NCBI RefSeq assembly: GCF_036227565.1
Contig: NZ_CP109461.1
Location: 1 to 64,000, forward strand
Direction: 5' to 3'
Length of the DNA stretch: 64,000 bases
Origin: Streptomyces sp. NBC_01454
Lineage (GTDB): Bacteria; Actinomycetota; Actinomycetes; Streptomycetales; Streptomycetaceae
Under the pieces are notes generated by a model. It ran no database searches and was not told where the DNA came from. It saw only the letters and a list, made by a program, of their open reading frames with translations. A program made the translations under genes and the position numbers. Below, piece after piece: positions 26,321 through 35,369 of this stretch; the stretch's first letter is position 1; every line of letters begins with the position of its first letter.

Positions 26321-26978
26321 GACGTGCACGACAGGTGGGTGCCGCGCCAGGGCGACCCACATCCTGGAGACCACCGACGACAACCCGATCGCCGACAACG
26401 TGCGTCGAGTGCACGACCTTGTGTGCGAAGAGTGCGGCAACAGCTACATGCGCACGAACTGGGTTAAGCGCTGCCGTCCGTATCTGGCCCGGAACGGGGC
26501 GATCGTGTCAGTGGCGCCGCCCAGGATCAGGATCCGGGTACAGCACGAGAACGAGCCCGACGCCTACACGATCGAAGACTGGGTGGACAAGGGTGCCGCA
26601 GCAATTCGCGCGGGCCGACTGGTCCCCTACGTCATCGACATCATCGACGGCGCCGGCAACATCCTCAACGGCTGCCCCAACCGGCTGGCCGGCCCAGGCT
26701 TTGAGGGCACCTATCGGCGGCCGGCCGAAATCCAGGAGGCGTGGCTGGCGTACCACGCCGCCGACCACTGGACGCCCTGTTTCGGCATCCAGTCTGGGGA
26801 CCTGGTGACCTTCGGCGGAGAAAACCTGCTGGCGGTCAATTACGTCCAGGTCGACCAGGACTACGGCAACATCGGCGCCAACAGCGGTTTCATCCTCTGC
26901 CAGCCCATCCGCACGACGACCGTCCGCCTTCGGGTATGGGTCGAAGACCTCACCCGAGTTTTGGAGATCACCGCATGA
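26301..26978 (+). CDS. Cys-rich hypothetical protein
   Basis: 225 residues from the GTG at 26301, within the end of the previous gene and after GGGGGAG. N-terminal CTTGGC and CEECGNSYMR...C clusters suggest zinc binding; the rest is mixed alpha/beta (YTIEDWVDKGAAAIRAGRL, FGGENLLAVNYVQVDQD). Last of the five-gene run. No family recognised. Confidence 0.6.
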   Translation: MRVLPRRTCTTGGCRARATHILETTDDNPIADNVRRVHDLVCEECGNSYMRTNWVKRCRPYLARNGAIVSVAPPRIRIRVQHENEPDAYTIEDWVDKGAAAIRAGRLVPYVIDIIDGAGNILNGCPNRLAGPGFEGTYRRPAEIQEAWLAYHAADHWTPCFGIQSGDLVTFGGENLLAVNYVQVDQDYGNIGANSGFILCQPIRTTTVRLRVWVEDLTRVLEITA

Positions 26979-27014
26979 CGTACAGGCTGGTACAGAATGG
27001 CCTACGGCAAGCCC

Positions 27015-28230
27015 TTAGGCAGCTGTATGAACGGTTGTGGTAGCGAGCGGATCGGGCAGTAACGACAGTGGTAGATGGCCCTTGACGATCAGTGCGAAGA
27101 GCACGTCATGCGGCCCGCTGCCAGGATCCAAGAGCGACCGGGACTGGGAATGCCCCGCGGCCTCCAGCCGAGCCCGGAGAGTGTCGCGATGTACGTGGTA
27201 CCGCGCCGCTGTCCGCTGAATACTGCTCTCCTCCGACAGCCTTACAGCCAGCAGATCTACTTGCTCGGCCGAGAGACAGCCGAGCAGACTGCTTGCCCAG
27301 CTCTCCACTTCAGGGTCCTGGAGCAATTCGCGCAGCGACCGAACCTTCGGTGAGGCGAGGGTGGCGACGCCGGGACGCGCATCGAGAAGCTGCAAGGCCA
27401 GATCCAGGACGGCACGGTCGGCCAAGCCGTCACCGAGGCCGGCTTGTTCGGCTGTGGTCGAGAACCGCTTGGCCACTCCAACCGACCCAGGAGCTTTGCC
27501 GCTCTGACTGTCCCCACTGAGGCCGACAACCGTGCGGTTTCCAGCCTCCGCTGGTACTCGGCTTCAGTACCGGCGGCCTCGCGGACTGGGCGCAACAGGC
27601 TGGCCGCCCACGCCTTGCCAGTCTCTGCAAGCACGGTGGACAAGGGCGGGCCGCTGTCGTACACGGCCACTCGCAGCCCCTCGGCGCTGGTCCGGACGGT
27701 CTCCAGCGCCTTGAGCGCGCCGAGGTATCCCTGTGCGGCCTGGGCCCAGGGCAGAGGTGCGCACACTCCCAGGGTCCGCAACGGAGCCGCGCGCAGTACC
27801 GGCTTCAGCAACTCCGCGGTTGCGGCCTCCCCCCCCCGTGGGCTCGGGGCCGGCAGATGATGACGCGCCGGCTGTCGGAGGGCCAGATGATCGTCAGCGC
27901 CTCCCAGTCGAGCGCCTGGTCGACCTCCGCGGCCGCGGCGCAACGGTCGTCGCTGGCAGGTACCTCCAGCACGCTGATCTCTCCGTGGAGCGTCGACAGC
28001 AACGTGGGGAGAAGCGGTGCTATGAGGCGGCGCGCCTGTTGGAGATCTCCTTGAATCAGGGCGCGGAGGACGGATGCTCGCGATGCGGTCTCTGTGCGTG
28101 CCAGCCGTTGCTTTCGAGCACGTAGATCGAGTTGGCCGCTCACGAGGGTGAGTTGCCCTGCGACCAGCGGCACCAGAGACCGCGCCGGGTAGGGCCAGAG
28201 GGTTGCCCGTCGCGCGGCCAGGGTGCGGTG
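27015..28230 (-). pseudogene. PucR-like transcriptional regulator, frameshifted
   Basis: Coding signal on the reverse strand passes through three frames. About 28230-27850 is an N-terminal region with LIQGDLQQARRLIAPLLP. About 27830-27480 has GPPLSTVLAETGKAWAASLL and EYQRRLETARLSASVGTVRA. About 27476-27015 ends with SIQRTAARYHVHRDTLRARL, the PucR-type C-terminal helix-turn-helix. The first frame change coincides with a nine-C run at about 27831-27839. Either a dead regulator or an assembly indel. The N-terminal start is uncertain. Confidence 0.65.
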
Positions 28231-28551
28231 AGGAGCTGTGCTGCCCTCATGGACCTGACGCGCCTACGGCATTGACCGCCCGAGATGTGCGCCCTCGGCT
28301 ACGAACACAACAACTGTGCGGGCCTGTGCGTCAGGGGCGACTCCGGCCACAACCGCCGCATCCCTCCGAACCGTTGCTCCGCACCCCCTCGGCCTGCGCC
28401 TGCCCTGGCCGCCTGGCTGAAGCAGCCCTCGGGTACCCGCTCGGCTCCTGGCCAGTCGATCTCGTCACAGATCCATGGCAAGTGATGACACCTAGATCCT
28501 CTTCGCGGTAAACAGGACGCACATGTCGATCGAACGGGGCGGGGGACATTG

Positions 28552-30762
28552 GTGGGTACCGAGTTCGGCGAGCTGCTGAGAGCGCGTAGAAGCGCGGCCG
28601 GCTATTCACTCCGCGAGTTCGCTCAAGCGCTCGCCTACAGCCCAGGCTGGATCAGTCGCATCGAGAACGGCAAGGCTGAGCCAACCTTCGACATGGCTCG
28701 GCGCTGCGACGAACTCTTGGGCACAGACGGAGAACTGGCTGCTCTCGCCAAGAACGCCAAGCACCCCAACACCCGCCCCCTCCAACTGCCGCCCGCGCCA
28801 ACCGGATACGTCGTCCAACAGCCCGTCATCGACGCCCTGAACGAGATGTTCGAAGCCGCTGCCAAAACCAGAACGGGCCTGACCGTCGCCATCGACGGTC
28901 CAGCGGGGGTCGGGAAGAGCACACTCGCAGTGCACTGGTCCCGCGGGATGGCCGAGCGCTTCCCCGGAGGGGTCCTTTTCACGAACCTGCAGGGCTACTC
29001 CGATGCCGATCCCGAACGCCCCGACCACGTCCTCGAACGGTTCCTCACTGCCCTCGGCGTCCCTGCGGAAAGCATCCCCACGGGCCTTGACGAACGTGCT
29101 GCAGCCCTGCGGACCATCGCCGACGACCGGCCTATGCTCCTCGTCCTCGACAACGCATCGGATTCCACGCAGGTTCGCCCGCTGCTCCTCGGCACCCCCG
29201 GCTCCATCACGCTCGTGACCAGCCGTCGCCGCCTAACGGGCCTCGCTACCACTTCCGGCGCGCAGCGCATCTCCCTCTCACCACTGAGCCCTGCGGAATC
29301 TGAGACGCTGCTGCGCGCCATCGTCGGCCCTCGCATCGACGAGGAACCGGACGCCACGACCGTCCTCGCTCGTCAGTGCGCGCACCTCCCCTTGGCTCTG
29401 CGCATAGTGGCCGAGCGACTGGCCACCCACACTCACCGTCGAGTCGCGGACGTGGTTGGCGAACTCGGCGAAGCGGCCTTGGACGCACTGGCGGACGCGG
29501 AGGACCCGCGGCTGGACATCCGCCCGATCCTGGAGAGCTCGTATCGCGCTCTCCCCTCTGACCAAGCCCAGGTATTCCGCCTCCTCGGCCTTTACCCGGC
29601 CGCCCAGGTGAGCGCGCCCGCAGCCGCCGCGCTGCTCGGCTTCTCCACCGTCCGGGCCCGACGCCTCCTTGACGCTCTCGTGTCGGTGCACCTTGTGGAG
29701 GAGATCGGACCAGTCCGGTACCAGCGGCATGATCTGCTCCGCGACTACGCGGCGGAACGCTGCGCGGAGACCGACAGCGAGGGCGAGCGCGCCGACGCCG
29801 TGCGCCGACTGGCAGCCTGGTACGCACACACCATCGACCGTGCGTGCTGGCGCATGGCCCCACACCGCCCGATCGACCGCCTCGGCCCCCCGCCCGCCGG
29901 CGTGACACCGACTGAGTTCGCCACGGCCGCAGGCGCGGAGACCTGGTGTGACGCGGAAGCAGAAACGTTCCTTCCGATAGTCCGTCTCGCGGCCCGGCAC
30001 CAGTTGCCCGACGCGTGGGAGATTCCCGCGCGACTATGGAACTGGCTACTCCTTCGCAAGCCGTGGGGCGTCTGGATCGACACCCATCAGGCCGGCTTGG
30101 ACGCCGCCACGGTCGCAGATGACACCGCCAGCCGAGGCTGGGTGGCCATGAATCTCGGCGAGGCGTACCGGCAGTCCGGCGACACCGAGCGGGCCCACGA
30201 GCACATTCAGCTCTCCCTGGACCTTCGCCGCGACCTCGGGGACCGGCATGGACAGGCGTGGTCGTCCACGTGCCTCGGGTTCACCGCGAGGGACGAAGAC
30301 GACCACAGCAGCGCACGCCCCCACTTTGAACAGGCCCTGGCGCTCTTCAAGGAAACCGGGGACAAGCACGGCCAAGCGGTGACGCTGGCCTGCCTGACGG
30401 AGGTCTACGCACAACTCGGTGAATTCCACCAGGTCCAAGAGGTGTTCGACGCAAGCCTGGCCTTGACACGTGAGATGGGAGACCTGTACGCCGAGGGGGA
30501 ACTGTGGGCGCGCCGCGCCGCCGCTCACCTCCAGGACGAGGGCCGAGCCGAGGCCGTCGCGTGCCTGGACCGGGCTCTTGAGTGCCGACGTGCGGCCGCT
30601 GACGCGTGGGGGATCGCCGAGGGGCTGGAGCAGCGAGGCGACGCGCTCGCCGAGCTGGGGAGGACGAGCGAGGCCCGGCAGTCGTGGGGAGAAGCCTGCG
30701 AAGCATTTGACGGCCTCTCCGAGTTGCGAGCAACCCGCCTGCGCGACCGTCTCACGAGTTGA
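28552..30762 (+). CDS. XRE/NB-ARC/TPR signal-transduction regulator
   Basis: About 736 residues. N-terminal XRE helix-turn-helix (SLREFAQALAYSPGWISRIE); NB-ARC/STAND ATPase with Walker A GPAGVGKST (K122), Walker B LLVLDNA and GLP-like LPLALRI; then TPR repeats in the C-terminal third (MNLGEAYRQSGDTERAHEHI and similar). Streptomyces proteins with this architecture act as ligand-gated transcription regulators; some such STAND proteins are defence ATPases. TTG (28549) or GTG (28552) after GGGGCGGGGG are possible starts. Converges with the nucleoside hydrolase, overlapping by 11 bases. Confidence 0.85.
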   Translation: MGTEFGELLRARRSAAGYSLREFAQALAYSPGWISRIENGKAEPTFDMARRCDELLGTDGELAALAKNAKHPNTRPLQLPPAPTGYVVQQPVIDALNEMFEAAAKTRTGLTVAIDGPAGVGKSTLAVHWSRGMAERFPGGVLFTNLQGYSDADPERPDHVLERFLTALGVPAESIPTGLDERAAALRTIADDRPMLLVLDNASDSTQVRPLLLGTPGSITLVTSRRRLTGLATTSGAQRISLSPLSPAESETLLRAIVGPRIDEEPDATTVLARQCAHLPLALRIVAERLATHTHRRVADVVGELGEAALDALADAEDPRLDIRPILESSYRALPSDQAQVFRLLGLYPAAQVSAPAAAALLGFSTVRARRLLDALVSVHLVEEIGPVRYQRHDLLRDYAAERCAETDSEGERADAVRRLAAWYAHTIDRACWRMAPHRPIDRLGPPPAGVTPTEFATAAGAETWCDAEAETFLPIVRLAARHQLPDAWEIPARLWNWLLLRKPWGVWIDTHQAGLDAATVADDTASRGWVAMNLGEAYRQSGDTERAHEHIQLSLDLRRDLGDRHGQAWSSTCLGFTARDEDDHSSARPHFEQALALFKETGDKHGQAVTLACLTEVYAQLGEFHQVQEVFDASLALTREMGDLYAEGELWARRAAAHLQDEGRAEAVACLDRALECRRAAADAWGIAEGLEQRGDALAELGRTSEARQSWGEACEAFDGLSELRATRLRDRLTS

Positions 30763-31729
30763 TGAGGGCCCGGCGCACCCGGTCCATGGCGGTGGCTGCA
30801 TCAGCGGTGGTCGCGATCCGGACCGGGCGCCGGCCGTCGGTGATACTCGACATCTCCGGCGGGAACCCCACCCGGCCGTCGATCAGCGTTGCTCCCCGGC
30901 AATGGCCGACAAGCTCGACGAGAACCCGGTGCTCCTCATAGGTGGCCAGCGTGGAGTCGATCATGAGAGCCGCTGCGAGGGGATCGTGCATTACGCAGCC
31001 CTTGCGTCCGTTCAGCTGCGAGTAGATGCCCACGTAGGTGTCCAGCACCTGGGTGGCGAAACGGGCGGCCGGGGTGTCGTGCGACGCGATCTCCTCCAGC
31101 CACTCGGTATCCACCCACGCCGACTCGGTGACGTCCATCGGCACCATCCGCATGTCGAAACCAGCGCGCATGACCTCCTCGCCCGCCTCGGGGTCGTGCC
31201 ACGTGTTGGCGTCCGCCCAAGCACTGGTGTTGCCGGGCACCCGTATCGCCCCCCCCATGTAGACGATCTCCCGCACCAGTTGCGGCAGGGCGGGTTCGAG
31301 ACGGAGCGCCAACGCGATGTTCGTCAGGGGGGCGAGCGACAGCACGGTGAGTTCGCCGGCATGCGTACGTGCCAGCCGCACCAGTTGCTCGGCCGCGGAC
31401 TCGGCGCTGGGCGCGCGTCCGGACGGCGGGCCGGCGTGGCCGCCGAGTCCGTCGGTGCCGTGGACGACTTCGGAGGTGTGGAGCGGCTGTTGCAGGGGAA
31501 CGGGGTGGCCGACAGCGACGGGCACGTCCGTGAGCCCGGCCACGTCGAGGATGCGCAACGCGTTCGCGGCGGCCTGCTGGGTCGGGACGTTCCCGTGGAT
31601 CGCGCCCACGCCGACGATCTCGATGTCCGTCTGTGCGGCCAGGTAGAGGATCGCCCAGGCGTCGTCCACGCCTGGGTCGGTGTCGATGATGACGGGGCGG
31701 GTTCCGGATATAACGGTGCTGGATGTCAC
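30752..31729 (-). CDS. Inosine-uridine-type nucleoside hydrolase
   Basis: 325-residue N-ribohydrolase that cleaves nucleosides to base plus ribose. The calcium-binding signature IIDTDPGVDDAWAI is complete near the N-terminus, and the family motifs VHGTDGLGG, LAPLTNIALAL, VYMGGAI and the late MHDPLAAALMID are present. GTG start at 31729, with GAGGAGACC just ahead. A 19-bp operator-like palindrome lies about 60 bases upstream. Looks chromosomal in style; no partner transport genes are visible. Confidence 0.92.
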   Translation of the reverse strand: MTSSTVISGTRPVIIDTDPGVDDAWAILYLAAQTDIEIVGVGAIHGNVPTQQAAANALRILDVAGLTDVPVAVGHPVPLQQPLHTSEVVHGTDGLGGHAGPPSGRAPSAESAAEQLVRLARTHAGELTVLSLAPLTNIALALRLEPALPQLVREIVYMGGAIRVPGNTSAWADANTWHDPEAGEEVMRAGFDMRMVPMDVTESAWVDTEWLEEIASHDTPAARFATQVLDTYVGIYSQLNGRKGCVMHDPLAAALMIDSTLATYEEHRVLVELVGHCRGATLIDGRVGFPPEMSSITDGRRPVRIATTADAATAMDRVRRALINS

Positions 31730-31786
31730 ATGGTCTCCTCGAAGGTAGAGCCACGATTCTGCTCGGCGACGGAACCGGACACCAGT

Positions 31787-31805
31787 GTTGCTCGAATTGA
31801 GCAAC
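31787..31805. promoter_or_regulatory. LacI-type operator palindrome
   Basis: GTTGCTC-GAATT-GAGCAAC is a perfect inverted repeat upstream of the nucleoside hydrolase start. Its shape fits LacI-family repressor sites common ahead of catabolic genes in Streptomyces; no LacI gene is in the window. Confidence 0.55.
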
Positions 31806-32240
31806 AGGTAAACGGTGGCGGCCGGCAGCGCGGTGTCGGAAGGTTACTCCTACCTCAACGTCCGCATCTGTCACTCGTCACACAGATCGATCGACCACGG
31901 ACCGCACAGACCCCTGCTTCAGCGCCATGGTGTTGGCTGCACCTTCACTACTGCCGGACGGGGGGCGCCTCCCTTTCTCACGGGGAGAGGGAGGGTGCGG
32001 GACACGGGCTGGCTTGCCATTGCACAAGCTCGTTTGGGAGGCACTGGGAGACGGGGGCGTGTACCAGGGGCGTGAGCAGAACGGGGGAGACCATGACGAG
32101 CACGGGGGAGGAGCCATGGTGGAGCAGGGAGAGGGCCGTGAACTGGCATCTTGTCGCTACCTGGCAGGCACGCAGGGGATACGGCAATCCCCTTGACAAT
32201 TCCTCAACTTCACCATCGGCGAAGTTGAGGGAAGTCTCTG
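31806..32240. other. Intergenic region with a hairpin
   Basis: About 435 bases between divergent genes. No supported gene. A perfect 10-bp stem (32202-32211 with 32221-32230) lies just before the istB start and may hide its ribosome-binding site. The region around 31960-32000 is purine-rich. Confidence 0.45.
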
Positions 32241-33005
32241 GTGGGCGTGATGGACACCGCCCTGCGCGAGTCGCTGAAGGCACAGCGGCTGTCGGGGATG
32301 CTGGAGACCTTGGACGCCCGCCTGGCCCAGGCCCACGGCGGAGAGTTCGGGCACCTCGACTTCCTCCAGGCCCTCTGCCAGGACAAGATCACCTGTCGCG
32401 AGACCGTCGCCTTGCAACGACGCCTGAAGCGAGCAAAGTTCGAGCCGCAGGTCACCTTGGAGGAGTTCGACTTCACCGCTTCCTCGAAACCGCCTGCTGC
32501 CCAGATCTGCGACCTGGGCGCCCTGCGCTGGCTGCACGCTGGCGAGTCCGTAATTTTGTTCGGTACCGTCGGGGTCGGCGAGACGCGTATCGCCCAAGCT
32601 CTCGGCGACCTCGCCGTCTGCCAGGGCGCCCACGTCCGCTTCGTCAAGATCAGCCGGATCCTCGCGGACCTGGCCGGCGACCACGCAGACCGCACCTGGA
32701 ACATCCGCAAACTGGTACGGCCCGACGTCCTCATCTTCGACGACTTCGCGATGCGCCAGCTGACCGCACCACAAGCCGACTTATACGAGCTGGTCAGCAA
32801 GCGACAGGGCCGGTCACCGATCATCACCAGCAACCGGGGGCCCAGCGACTGGTACCCCCTCTTCCCCAACCCCGTCGTCGCCAAGTCACTCCTGGATCGG
32901 CTCCTCAACACCAGCCACCAGGTCATCATGAACGGTCCCAGCTACCGGCCGAACAAGCGACCCAAGAACCCCACGGACGAGCCGGGCAAACCTTCAGTCA
33001 AATGA
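32241..33005 (+). CDS. istB: Orphan IstB-like ATPase with a mutated P-loop
   Basis: 254-residue AAA+ helper protein of IS21-family elements (DnaC-like). Layout is intact: helical N-terminus (LKAQRLSGMLETLDARLAQA), P-loop region FGTVGVGETR, Walker B VLIFDDFAM, sensor IITSNRGPSDW and arginine-finger region SLLDRLLN. The P-loop Lys is Glu (residue 114; family pattern GxxGxGK[ST]), so ATP binding should be impaired. No IstA transposase or IS21 ends are seen nearby, making this an inactive remnant. GTG start, with an ATG alternative at 32250. Confidence 0.85.
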   Translation: MGVMDTALRESLKAQRLSGMLETLDARLAQAHGGEFGHLDFLQALCQDKITCRETVALQRRLKRAKFEPQVTLEEFDFTASSKPPAAQICDLGALRWLHAGESVILFGTVGVGETRIAQALGDLAVCQGAHVRFVKISRILADLAGDHADRTWNIRKLVRPDVLIFDDFAMRQLTAPQADLYELVSKRQGRSPIITSNRGPSDWYPLFPNPVVAKSLLDRLLNTSHQVIMNGPSYRPNKRPKNPTDEPGKPSVK

Positions 33006-33290
33006 CCCCGGAGGGAACAGACGCGAGGTGGGGGAGTTACGCGAACTTCCAGCGGGGACTATCGCGTTGCAACTTCGCCTCACACACCTGCACAGGTTGC
33101 GCGGCGCAGCCAGAGCATCTCCTCCCCTGGCGAGCGGCGCGCGTCAGGAGCGAGGCGGACTCCCGGCAGCTGCTCCTGCCGCGCTGCAGTGAAGAACGGC
33201 TGAGGCTCGCTGCCTTGAGGCGTGTTTCGTAGCCGATACGCCCCCTGGCATCGCAAACCTCCCTGATCTTGCATATGAAGGAGCGCACCG
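33006..33290. other. Intergenic region
   Basis: About 285 bases with no supported gene; possibly the remaining flank of the IS21 remnant. AAGGAG at its end belongs to the next gene. Confidence 0.4.
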
Positions 33291-33809
33291 ATGATCCACC
33301 CCCACCCAGAAGCGTCCAACTCTGACGAGTTCAAAGGCTTCAACGAAGCCCGGCGCATCATGTGGTGCCATGAGGCTCGTACCCGCGTGTACGAGCGGTT
33401 CGAGCAGACGAGCTTCATCGGTGACACGAACGTTGCAGCGGTCCACGTCGACAACACCAACAGGGCAGACCGTGTGTTCCTCGTGGCATTCGACAAGGCC
33501 GGCCAGCAGGTCGGCGTCGACACGCTCTACATCGACGAGCCGAATCAACACCTGGACATCGCACCCGAGTTCGACCACGACTTCACCGGCATGAACGTCG
33601 TGCCGGACTCTCAGCTTGACCAGGCCATCTCTCGCGAGAACGGATGGGTCGTCAACCTGAAGGTACTGCGCGAGTACGACTCCTTAGCCGATCGCCGGGC
33701 CACGCAGCGCGCGGTGTTCCTGGCGCATCTGCAGGACATGATGAAGAACGGTGACGTCCGTGGATTCCTGTTTGGCCGGGGTGAGTCCGATGACACCGAT
33801 GCGGCGTGA
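33291..33809 (+). CDS. Acidic hypothetical protein
   Basis: 172 residues after GAAGGAG. A beta-rich middle (NVAAVHVDNTNRADRVFLVA, then QVGVDTLYIDEP) and a helical C-terminus (RRATQRAVFLAHLQDMMKNG). No membrane segment or cysteine motif. Followed by a strong terminator, so it is a single-gene unit at the left edge of the second core block. No family recognised. Confidence 0.7.
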   Translation: MIHPHPEASNSDEFKGFNEARRIMWCHEARTRVYERFEQTSFIGDTNVAAVHVDNTNRADRVFLVAFDKAGQQVGVDTLYIDEPNQHLDIAPEFDHDFTGMNVVPDSQLDQAISRENGWVVNLKVLREYDSLADRRATQRAVFLAHLQDMMKNGDVRGFLFGRGESDDTDAA

Positions 33810-33829
33810 GAGACCACGACCTCGTACCT

Positions 33830-33869
33830 CAGACGACCCCGCCGGCAGCCTGGCCGACGGGGTCGTCTG
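33830..33869. terminator. Hairpin terminator
   Basis: Perfect 12-bp stem (33830-33841 with 33858-33869) 20 bases after the stop of the preceding gene. Confidence 0.75.
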
Positions 33870-33973
33870 ATCTCTGACGCTGTTACAGTGCTGCATTTTC
33901 GCTCGCAGTAGGGGAGGGGATCAGCGCAGCTGATCCGGGTGTCGAACCCAGGCCGAGTGCTTTGCGGGGAGAC

Positions 33974-34081
33974 ATGCCGTGGACCGGCTCACGCCGGTCC
34001 CGGGTGACGCCTCGCGGTGAGCCCTACGAGGCCACGCAGTTCGCCTTCGACACCTTCGACTTCCAGGAGCAGCAACCATGA
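33974..34081 (+). CDS. Short hypothetical protein
   Basis: 35 residues from an ATG preceded by GGGGAG. A basic start (MPWTGSRRSR) and an acidic/aromatic end (TQFAFDTFDFQEQQP). The stop overlaps the next ATG (ATGA). Tight coupling and codon bias support it; function unknown. Confidence 0.5.
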   Translation: MPWTGSRRSRVTPRGEPYEATQFAFDTFDFQEQQP

Positions 34082-34523
34082 GCGAACCGCTGAGCATGGA
34101 GGACCTCACGGTCAAGTTCCACAGGAACGCGCCGGTGTCTACCGCGGCGAGACCACGATCTGGCAGGCCCCTGAGGGAAGTCTCTACCGCGTCGTCCAGC
34201 GTCTGGACCCGGCCGAGTTCGAGATCGCGACCCTCGTCCCCACCGGGTGGATCACGCTTCTGACCCCCGACCTCAAGCAGCGACTGGGTGGCAGCGCCCA
34301 GGACCGAAGCATGACCGCCTCCACCAATTCCGGGCTCACGCTGGACGACGTCCTCGATCTGAGCGCAGCGCTCGATCTCGCCGATGCGAAGATCGAGCTG
34401 CTCAGCGAGTACAAGCTCGAATACCCGCAGGACTACGCTCCGGATGGCATCCGGTCCATGAACGACGAGGTCGAGCAGCTGCACCAGCTGCGCGCGCGAC
34501 TGATGGACCTGCAGGCCCGCTGA
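34078..34523 (+). CDS. Hypothetical protein with suspected frameshift
   Basis: The ATG at 34078 follows GGAGCAGCAACC and reads MSEPLSMEDLTVKFHRNAP. At about 34120 the coding signal moves to a second frame, YRGETTIWQAPEGSLYRVVQ, that runs to 34523 with a helical C-terminal half (LDLSAALDLADAKIELLSEY, then EQLHQLRARLMDL). No start codon exists at the head of the second frame, so an indel (real or assembly) is likely. No family recognised. Confidence 0.5.
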
Positions 34524-34553
34524 GAAGCGGAGTCCTCCGCCAGAGAAGACGAC

Positions 34554-34587
34554 GACGCCCTGACCGCCTCGTGGCGGTCAGGGCGTC
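34554..34587. terminator. Convergent bidirectional terminator
   Basis: Perfect 15-bp stem (34554-34568 with 34573-34587) and TCGT loop, between two converging genes. Confidence 0.85.
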
Positions 34588-34628
34588 GAATCAGGCTCGG
34601 TACGCGGCGGTGCCGCCCTGCCGGGTCG

Positions 34629-35186
34629 TCACACCGGCGGGATGAGCAGCGAGGCCCCCGCGTAGATGAGATCCGGATTCTGGATCTTGTTCGTCTCGAC
34701 CAGGATGCCGATCGGCACCCCCGTCGTCCCTGAGATCGCGGTGAGCGTATCGCCTGGCTTGATGGTGTATGGCTTCGCCTTCGGCGCGGGCTTCGCCTCG
34801 GCCGGTGCACCCGATCCGTTGGGTTTGTCCTCGTCGCCGCGACCCGGCGTCGGATCCTGACTTGCCCCGTTCTCGTCCTGCTTCCCCGTGCCGCCCTCGC
34901 TCGGCTGCTGGGCGCTGCCGCCTCCGGCGTTCTTCTCGCCGGGATTCCACGGTGCCTCGACCGGGGCGTGATTGCCCTGCAGCGCCTGGATGATGCCGCT
35001 GTCGGACGTCGCGAGCTGCGTCAGGCCCCATCCGGCGAAGAGCGCTGCTCCGCCCACCATGACGCTGGCGGCGATGACGGGTCCGTTGCCGAAGCCCATC
35101 GGGCCGGCGTGACTCCCGGCAGCTGCTCTCGTCTGCGCCGACGGCTTCAACGCCGTCCCCACTGGCCTCTGAATCGTAGCCGCCAT
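34629..35186 (-). CDS. Single-pass membrane protein with LysM domain
   Basis: About 185 residues from the ATG at 35186 (GAGGAG upstream); an in-frame ATG at 35225 is possible. A hydrophobic segment (GPVIAASVMVGGAALFAGWG) anchors the protein. A Gly/Pro/Glu-rich linker of about 80 residues follows, then a C-terminal LysM domain (YTIKPGDTLTAISGTTGVPI, ending YAGASLLIPPV). LysM binds peptidoglycan, so the C-terminus should be outside the cell. A role in envelope transit of the replicon is speculation. Confidence 0.85.
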   Translation of the reverse strand: MAATIQRPVGTALKPSAQTRAAAGSHAGPMGFGNGPVIAASVMVGGAALFAGWGLTQLATSDSGIIQALQGNHAPVEAPWNPGEKNAGGGSAQQPSEGGTGKQDENGASQDPTPGRGDEDKPNGSGAPAEAKPAPKAKPYTIKPGDTLTAISGTTGVPIGILVETNKIQNPDLIYAGASLLIPPV

Positions 35187-35242
35187 CCCTGTCCCAACTC
35201 CTCTTTGAATAGCGCGCACAGTCATTCGCGTCCGGCATTGAC

Positions 35243-35276
35243 ATTCTACTCATAGCCGAACTGAAGTTGATAGAAT
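35243..35276. promoter_or_regulatory. Divergent promoter region
   Basis: TAGAAT at 35271-35276 (plus strand) and its mirror at 35243-35248 (minus strand) are back-to-back -10-like elements between the LysM gene and the 35370 gene. The -35 elements are weak in both directions. Confidence 0.35.
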
Positions 35277-35369
35277 AAGGGATTGGATGGCAGCCCGAAT
35301 CCTGTCCGATAGCCCCCCAGTGGACCCCCGAACCACCGACCGCCAGACCGAACGAAGGAACGCACCACC

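Noticed and set aside
26975..27043. 22-codon reading frame overlapping the end of the 26301 gene
   Set aside because: It has an ATGA overlap but is very short, has weak codon bias and no downstream partner.
30752..30762. Possible functional overlap of the NB-ARC regulator and nucleoside hydrolase genes
   Set aside because: The 11-base convergent overlap of stops is ordinary in compact genomes and needs no special explanation.
31806..32240. Short open frames ahead of istB
   Set aside because: They are Pro/Ser/Arg-rich shadows without ribosome-binding sites.
33918..33950. tRNA gene suggested by a GGGTGTCGAACCC motif
   Set aside because: The 8-bp hairpin GGATCAGC/GCTGATCC and a T-loop-like element are present, but no acceptor stem or anticodon arm can be drawn around them.
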